Assembly: GCA_021799405.1 (NCBI GenBank)
Contig: JAJZAL010000172.1
Span: forward strand, 1-11,131
From: Acidobacteriota bacterium
GTDB lineage: Bacteria > Acidobacteriota > Terriglobia > Terriglobales > Acidobacteriaceae
Direction of reading: 5' to 3'
Length of the DNA: 11,131 nucleotides
Under the pieces are notes generated by a model. That model did no database searches. It saw only the letters and a program-made list of their open reading frames with translations, and was not told the origin of the DNA. Position 1 is the stretch's first letter. Each line of letters opens with the position of its first letter. The position numbers and the translations under genes were made by a program. Below are positions 7,252-11,131 of the stretch, one piece after another.

Positions 7252-8058
7252 ATGCAAACTGAGACCAGAATGACCTTCAAGGAACGGCTTTATCCTCCAC
7301 CGGGGCTGCGGGTTCTGGTAACCGCCGGCGCCGCAGGTATTGGAGCCGCCATTGCATCCGCATTCGCGGAAATGGGCTCTGAAATCCACGTGTGCGATAT
7401 CGACGCCGATGCCCTGGGGGCGTTCCAGAAGTGCTTTCCCTGCTCTCAGATAACCTGCGCGGATGTGGCCGATGAGGCGCAGGTCGCATCGCTTTTCCAG
7501 TCTCAACGCGCAAGGGCCGGCGGCCTCGATGTCCTGATTAATTGCGCTGGCATTGCGGGGCCGACGGCCGGAGTGGATCAGATCACTGAACAGCATTGGC
7601 GCCGCACAGTCGACGTAAACCTCAATGGCCAGTACCACTGTCTGACCCATGCTGTACCAATGCTGCGGGAGTCAAAATTCGCAAACGTTATATGCATTTC
7701 ATCCGTTGCGGGCCATTTGGGGATTCCGTGGCGCACGCCTTACGCAGCGACAAAATGGGCGATCGTAGGAATCGTTAAGTCGCTGGCCATCGAACTTGGT
7801 CCCGATAACATCAGAGTGAACGCAGTGCTGCCCGGCATTGTCGAGGGTCCTAGGATGAATGGCGTCATCAGCGCCCGGGCGAAAGTCGAGGGCATCGACG
7901 AGACAGCGATGCGCGAAAGATATCTTAAGAGAATCTCGCTGCGCCGCATGGTGACCGCGGACGACGTGGCGCTTATGTGTCTGTTTCTTTGTTCGCCTGC
8001 GGGTTGGAATATTACAGGGCAGGCAATCAGCGTGGACGGCAATGTTGAGTATTTATAA
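7252..8058 (+). CDS. Short-chain dehydrogenase/reductase (classical SDR), probably NAD-dependent
   Basis: The protein has 268 residues. I choose the ATG at 7252, preceded by AGGAAAG; an ATG at 7198 overlapping the BKACE end would add 18 poorly family-like residues. The Rossmann fold starts at 19-45 with TAGAAGIG (24-31), where the first glycine of the usual TGxxxGxG is alanine. Asp49 at the end of the second strand favours NAD over NADP. Further motifs are NCAG (97-100, replacing NNAG), the N123 region (DVNLNG), and the catalytic Ser151, Tyr164 and Lys168 in the 13-residue S-Y spacing and YxxxK arrangement. Residues 194-200 (PGIVEGP) and the end (ITGQAISVDGNVEYL) are typical of classical SDRs. 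The gene begins 37 bases after the BKACE stop. An NAD-linked enzyme here would suit oxidation of a beta-hydroxy acid to the BKACE substrate, which is inference. Confidence 0.92.
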   Translation: MQTETRMTFKERLYPPPGLRVLVTAGAAGIGAAIASAFAEMGSEIHVCDIDADALGAFQKCFPCSQITCADVADEAQVASLFQSQRARAGGLDVLINCAGIAGPTAGVDQITEQHWRRTVDVNLNGQYHCLTHAVPMLRESKFANVICISSVAGHLGIPWRTPYAATKWAIVGIVKSLAIELGPDNIRVNAVLPGIVEGPRMNGVISARAKVEGIDETAMRERYLKRISLRRMVTADDVALMCLFLCSPAGWNITGQAISVDGNVEYL

Positions 8059-8076
8059 GTCATAGGTAAGAGCGTG

Positions 8077-8112
8077 CAGAATGGCTTCTATATCACGAGC
8101 GAAACCATTCTG
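8077..8112. repeat. 8-base perfect inverted repeat just past the dehydrogenase stop
   Basis: CAGAATGG (8077-8084) and CCATTCTG (8105-8112) are exact reverse complements around a 20-base loop. It starts 18 bases after the stop codon. The long loop and lack of a T-run make it a weak terminator candidate. Confidence 0.35.
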
Positions 8113-8205
8113 AGCAATCTGCGGGTTTAGGCAGTAAGCTCAGCCTGAACGGCGCTTCTACTTGGCGCTCCTTATGCCTGCGTCTCGATTCTATAAGGAT
8201 ATTCT

Positions 8206-8358
8206 ATGCCGTTTGCTAATTTGTTTACCCAGCGCCACAGCGGCGACGCTTTTGTTACAGCGTGTTTCATAAACCCCATGCGGATGGTTCTGTCTCACGT
8301 GGAACCCGGCAACAAGCCGGGTTCCAGGAGCTTGGCCTGCCACAACGGCCATTTATGA
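8206..8358 (+). CDS. Possible small ORF, 50 residues, unrecognised
   Basis: An ATG at 8206 follows AAGGAT at seven-base spacing, a plausible ribosome site, and the frame runs 50 codons to a TGA. The peptide (MPFANLFTQRHSGDAFVTAC at its start) has no motif I know, no membrane segment and no neighbour suggesting a role. The strong hairpin at 8300-8326 lies inside it. It may well be chance. Confidence 0.15.
   Translation: MPFANLFTQRHSGDAFVTACFINPMRMVLSHVEPGNKPGSRSLACHNGHL
8300..8326. terminator. Strong perfect hairpin between convergent genes, possible bidirectional terminator
   Basis: An 11-base stem (TGGAACCCGGC at 8300-8310, its exact complement at 8316-8326) closes on a five-base loop AACAA. 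The stem is GC-rich and should fold stably in RNA from either strand. It lies between two genes that converge, the expected place for a shared terminator. Neither side has the T-run of a classical intrinsic terminator, so it may instead protect transcript 3' ends. Confidence 0.5.
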
Positions 8359-8395
8359 CATAGAAACTTCAGCGCAAGGAATAAAATGACCGGTC

Positions 8396-10042
8396 TCACC
8401 GCGTCGCGGCCGGGCTAGGAAGCACCGGAGCCGCGACGCCGACGTCGGCGCCCCATTGCTGGTTGCCGGCGCGGCGCCGGCGCTCCATCACCTCTTCGTT
8501 TAGCTTATACATGCCGGGCATCAGGCCGGTTGAAACCTCGGGCTTGGCCGCGAAATGCATATAGCTTTTGTTAGGCGCAAAGGTTGGCCAGCCGGGTTCT
8601 CCCGGCGCCTTGGGAACTCCGGTGCGTGCGAAAGATATCCAATAGGAGATCATCGCGCCGGACAGCGCCTTTTCCTTCGGCCCTTGCGGGGGCGGCCAGT
8701 TCTTCACCAGACGTTCACCAACCCAGCCGAAGACATAGGGGATCTCGCTGGCGTGAAAGGCGCGCAGCCCCACTGCGCGCGCCGCCGGATAACCATGATC
8801 GAAGAAATAAAGATAGGACGGTTCGCCCAACGCGGCTTCGTCGCGGACGATCCGCTCGGCGCCCCATCCGAAGATTGCGTCGCGCTCGGCCGCCATCATA
8901 CTGGCCTTGACATTGCTTGCCGGATAGAGGCGCAGAAACGCGGGCGCCAGATCGCGATAGCGTTTGCGAATCTCGGACGCATAAACTTCGCTTGACGACG
9001 GAAGGGGCGGAAGGAACTGGGGCAAGGTTTCTATCTCACCAGCATTAAATCCCATCAGGACCGGCACGTGCGCCTCTTGCTTGCGGTCGTAGGTGTCCAC
9101 AAGCTGGTGGGGCAGTGTCCAACCATCGATGGTGCCAGTAGGCCGAAAACCCGCCATCAGCGCAGCCATATTGAGTTTCGCAGCATCCATGGTCCGCAGT
9201 GCCTTGAGGTTAGGGGCTCCTACTGCTTTCTCGATTCTGACGCCGATCGCCTCGGCGGAAGGCAGGCCGTGGTCCGCCCTCTTCAATTCCGGTTCCGAAT
9301 AGATGCCGAGGCTCTCGCCAATCGCCTTCTGGAATAAGCCGCGCGCCAGCGGGCTGGCCAGCAGATAGGCGACGCTCAGACCTCCCGCCGACTCGCCCAT
9401 AATGGTCACGTTGTTCGGATCGCCGCCGAAGACCGCGATGTTTTTCTTGACCCATTTGAGGGCTTCGATCTGGTCGAGGAGCCCGTAATTGCCCGACACG
9501 CCGTGTGGAGATTCGGCGCTCAAGGCCGGCAAGGCCAGCCAGCCGAGGACGCCGAGCCGGTAATTCATCGACACGAAAACCACGCCGTGCGCAGCGAAGT
9601 TTCTGCCGTTGTAATAGGGTTCCCAGGTGCTGCCGAAGACGAGGCCGCCGCCATAAATCCACACGATAACCGGCGCCTTGTTTGCATGCGCCGGGGCCCA
9701 GACGTTCAAAAACAGGCAGTCCTCGCTGCCCTTCGGAATGTTGTCGTTGTAGACGGCCTGTTTCGGCCACGGCGGCTGGATGCAAGCGGCGCCGAAATGG
9801 CTGGCATCGCGCACGCCCCGCCAGCCCGCAGCGGCGATTGGTGCGGTCCACCGCTTGTTGCCTACGGGCGGCGCGGCGTAGGGAATTCCCTTGAACGAGA
9901 GTATGCCCTGCGCATCCACCTGCCCCGCCAGCGCGCCTTGCACGATGGTGACGACGGGCCTGGCCGCAGAGGGCGCCGCGATGGCCGCCGCAAAGCCAAA
10001 GGAAACCGCGATCGACAATGCCGTCCAGACTGTTGCCTTCAT
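8396..10042 (-). CDS. Exported type-B carboxylesterase (para-nitrobenzyl esterase-like)
   Basis: The protein has 548 residues, usual for the family. Two adjacent ATGs occur; the second (10042) is chosen because GGAGG lies five bases before it. A signal peptide spans about 1-26 (hydrophobic 5-22, ending AAPSAA). The alpha/beta-hydrolase motifs of PF00135 are all present: SFKGIPYAAPPVG (49-61), SEDCLFLNVWAP (106-117), oxyanion-hole GGG (131-133), NYRLG (160-164), FGGDPNNVTIMGESAGG (205-221) with nucleophile Ser218, E336 in GFNAGE as the likely acid, and His430 in AFHASEIPYVFGW. The only two cysteines in the mature protein, C87 and C109, sit where the family's conserved disulfide occurs, which fits export. 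It hydrolyses carboxylic esters; the substrate is unknown. Base composition is higher in GC than the genes to its left. It lies downstream of an AraC-type regulator on the same strand. Confidence 0.94.
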   Translation of the reverse strand: MKATVWTALSIAVSFGFAAAIAAPSAARPVVTIVQGALAGQVDAQGILSFKGIPYAAPPVGNKRWTAPIAAAGWRGVRDASHFGAACIQPPWPKQAVYNDNIPKGSEDCLFLNVWAPAHANKAPVIVWIYGGGLVFGSTWEPYYNGRNFAAHGVVFVSMNYRLGVLGWLALPALSAESPHGVSGNYGLLDQIEALKWVKKNIAVFGGDPNNVTIMGESAGGLSVAYLLASPLARGLFQKAIGESLGIYSEPELKRADHGLPSAEAIGVRIEKAVGAPNLKALRTMDAAKLNMAALMAGFRPTGTIDGWTLPHQLVDTYDRKQEAHVPVLMGFNAGEIETLPQFLPPLPSSSEVYASEIRKRYRDLAPAFLRLYPASNVKASMMAAERDAIFGWGAERIVRDEAALGEPSYLYFFDHGYPAARAVGLRAFHASEIPYVFGWVGERLVKNWPPPQGPKEKALSGAMISYWISFARTGVPKAPGEPGWPTFAPNKSYMHFAAKPEVSTGLMPGMYKLNEEVMERRRRAGNQQWGADVGVAAPVLPSPAATR

Positions 10043-10235
10043 CATTTCCTCCCTGCACTGCGCCGTCCACACGCGCGCGGCATGAGGTTCGCCGGCGGAT
10101 GCGGCGCATCGCTGACAGCTTCTCCGACGACCGGGCCATCATAGGAGAGAAAAGAGACAGTCGGATATGTTGCGCGCGGACATGTTCATGTCCTGCTCAG
10201 ACATCGCTCAGATGATCCTGGGCGCCGATTCGAAT
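10043..10235 (-). promoter_or_regulatory. Upstream region of the esterase, with a candidate -10 box
   Basis: This 193-base gap separates the regulator stop from the esterase start. On the minus strand TATGAT (10138-10143) is a good -10 match, preceded by a pyrimidine-rich stretch but no clear -35. A start there gives a leader of about 90 bases. The lack of a -35 would suit activator-dependent transcription, for example by the AraC-type regulator, but that is inference. Confidence 0.35.
10178..10193. promoter_or_regulatory. Perfect 16-base dyad, possible operator upstream of the esterase
   Basis: GGACATG (10178-10184) and CATGTCC (10187-10193) are exact reverse complements around two bases (TT). 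It lies about 35 bases upstream of the candidate esterase -10 box and about 40 bases past the regulator stop codon. The size and symmetry fit a dimeric regulator's binding site. AraC proteins more often bind direct repeats, so the binding protein may be something else. Confidence 0.45.
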
Positions 10236-11131
10236 TCAGGATCGAAATCTAACCGGCGTGCTGCCGGTCCATCGGCGGAATGCGTGACGGAAGTTTGCGG
10301 CTTCGCTGAACCCTACGAGCTCCGAAATGTCGTCTATGCTCAGCTTCGTCGAGCGCAGATATTCTTTGGCGAGATTGCAGCGGACGTCATCGAGAATTTG
10401 GGTAAATGAGGCTCCTTCGGCATGGAGCTTGCGGTGGAGCGTGCGGACGGTGGTGGCGAGCTGCGCGGCCACTATTTCCATCGTGGGCGCATGTCCTGGT
10501 ATCGATGCCACGATCTGGTACACCTCGCCGGCAAGGCCGGTGGAGGTTTTGGCCTCGCCGAGAATACGATCACAGGTCTCCCGCATGAGCTTGGCAGTAA
10601 GACCGTAGGCCATGTGCGGTTTCTCAGAGAGGATGGACCGGGGATAGCAGAGTTCGCAAACCGGCTGGCCAAAGCGCAGCCCGCAGCCAATGTAGGCCTT
10701 ATAGAGATCGAGGTGACGCGGAGCCGCATACGGAAGCGCGGCGCGAAGGGGACGGCAGCGGTCGGGTTCGACAACTGTTCGCAAATGTGTAGCCAGTTGA
10801 GTGAGCTGCTGTTCCAACAGAAAGCGCACTAATGAGTCAGGATGGGTGACCGCGGGATTCATCGCCAGGGCCCATGTAGCGCAGTCTTTCTCCTCACGCC
10901 AGGTCATCGATAGAAGCGGCGTAGCCAGTTGGTGATAATTGACAGCCACCTGAAAGTAGTCGCGGATTGTTGGACAACTCACCAGCGCGAACCCGTACAT
11001 TCCATAAGCCGACAGCGGAATTCGGCTGCCCACGCGAAATGGAGTTTCAGGATCTTTCGACAGTTGCAGAGCGTTTTGACAGGCGGTTATGTACTGGCGA
11101 ATGGAGGTCAAGGTTTGTGGCTGGCTAAGAC
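10236..11131 (-). CDS. AraC-family transcriptional regulator with Arabinose_bd-type sensor domain, 5' end outside window
   Basis: Of this gene 297 residues are visible. A TTG at 11111 could serve as start, but the frame stays open to the window edge (LSQPQT precedes it), no ribosome site is visible, and homologues of this type run near 340 residues, so the true N-terminus lies outside. The first ~190 residues match the Arabinose_bd sensor domain (PF12625), e.g. RIPLSAYGMYGFALVSCPTI and later YIGCGLRFGQP. The C-terminal ~85 residues are the double helix-turn-helix of AraC: MEIVAAQLATTVRTLHRKLH, then GASFTQILDDVRCNLAKEYL, SIDDISELVGFSEAANFRHA and FRRWTGSTPVRFR. It lies directly upstream of the esterase on the same strand and probably controls it, sensing a small molecule in the cytoplasm. 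Confidence 0.9.
   Translation of the reverse strand, partial: LSQPQTLTSIRQYITACQNALQLSKDPETPFRVGSRIPLSAYGMYGFALVSCPTIRDYFQVAVNYHQLATPLLSMTWREEKDCATWALAMNPAVTHPDSLVRFLLEQQLTQLATHLRTVVEPDRCRPLRAALPYAAPRHLDLYKAYIGCGLRFGQPVCELCYPRSILSEKPHMAYGLTAKLMRETCDRILGEAKTSTGLAGEVYQIVASIPGHAPTMEIVAAQLATTVRTLHRKLHAEGASFTQILDDVRCNLAKEYLRSTKLSIDDISELVGFSEAANFRHAFRRWTGSTPVRFRS

Larger units (their letters stand above)
8059..8395. other. Convergent intergenic region between dehydrogenase and esterase
   Basis: The two flanking genes point at each other, so this 337-base gap should end both transcripts. It contains two inverted repeats (8077-8112 and 8300-8326) but no run of T after either in either direction. A 50-codon open frame lies at 8206-8358. 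Confidence 0.5.

Noticed and set aside
9210..10142. 310-codon open frame on the minus strand overlapping the esterase
   Set aside because: It is a shifted frame of the GC-rich esterase gene, arginine-heavy with no domain; the esterase frame holds every family motif.
11109..11111. TTG as start of the AraC-type regulator
   Set aside because: The frame remains open to the window edge with no ribosome site, and the family has more N-terminal sequence, so the gene is treated as truncated by the window.
1..11131. CRISPR array, tRNA, insertion sequence or defence system
   Set aside because: I saw no spaced direct repeats, no tRNA-like cloverleaf, no transposase or terminal inverted repeats, and no nuclease, reverse transcriptase or toxin-like genes.

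Overview
The window looks like chromosome from a soil-type Gram-negative bacterium, most likely an Acidobacteriota member. The main clue is the very large TonB-dependent receptor with a carboxypeptidase-regulatory N-terminal domain and an Oar-like barrel (about 1160 residues), an architecture greatly expanded in that phylum. A secreted GH5 enzyme and secreted serine hydrolases fit the same lifestyle. This assignment is an inference from gene content; there is no rRNA or other taxonomic marker here.

Layout: 1-267 (-) is the N-terminus of an exported beta-lactamase-fold serine hydrolase. 354-1892 (-) is an exported GH5 mannanase-like protein with a C-terminal fibronectin-III-like module. 1893-2423 is a long gap with no recognisable gene. 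2424-5903 (-) is the TonB-dependent receptor. 5904-6272 is a divergent regulatory region with a strong imperfect inverted repeat. 6273-7214 (+) is a beta-keto acid cleavage enzyme (BKACE, DUF849) and 7252-8058 (+) is a short-chain dehydrogenase, together a two-gene operon. 8059-8395 is a convergent gap with two hairpins. 8396-10042 (-) is an exported type-B carboxylesterase. 10043-10235 is its upstream region, with a perfect dyad. 10236-11131 (-) is an AraC-family regulator running off the right edge.

How it may work together (inference): the receptor imports a ligand across the outer membrane. The GH5-like protein and the serine hydrolase act outside the cytoplasm on a polysaccharide or its acyl groups. 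Inside the cell, the dehydrogenase could oxidise a beta-hydroxy acid to a beta-keto acid, which the BKACE then splits with acetyl-CoA into acetoacetate and a shorter acyl-CoA. The AraC regulator and esterase form a separate unit of visibly higher GC in the esterase part.

The most striking observation is that the GH5-like protein has valine where the family's catalytic acid/base glutamate should be, inside one of four CxxC motifs that recur through the protein. I saw no tRNA, rRNA, CRISPR array, insertion sequence or defence system.
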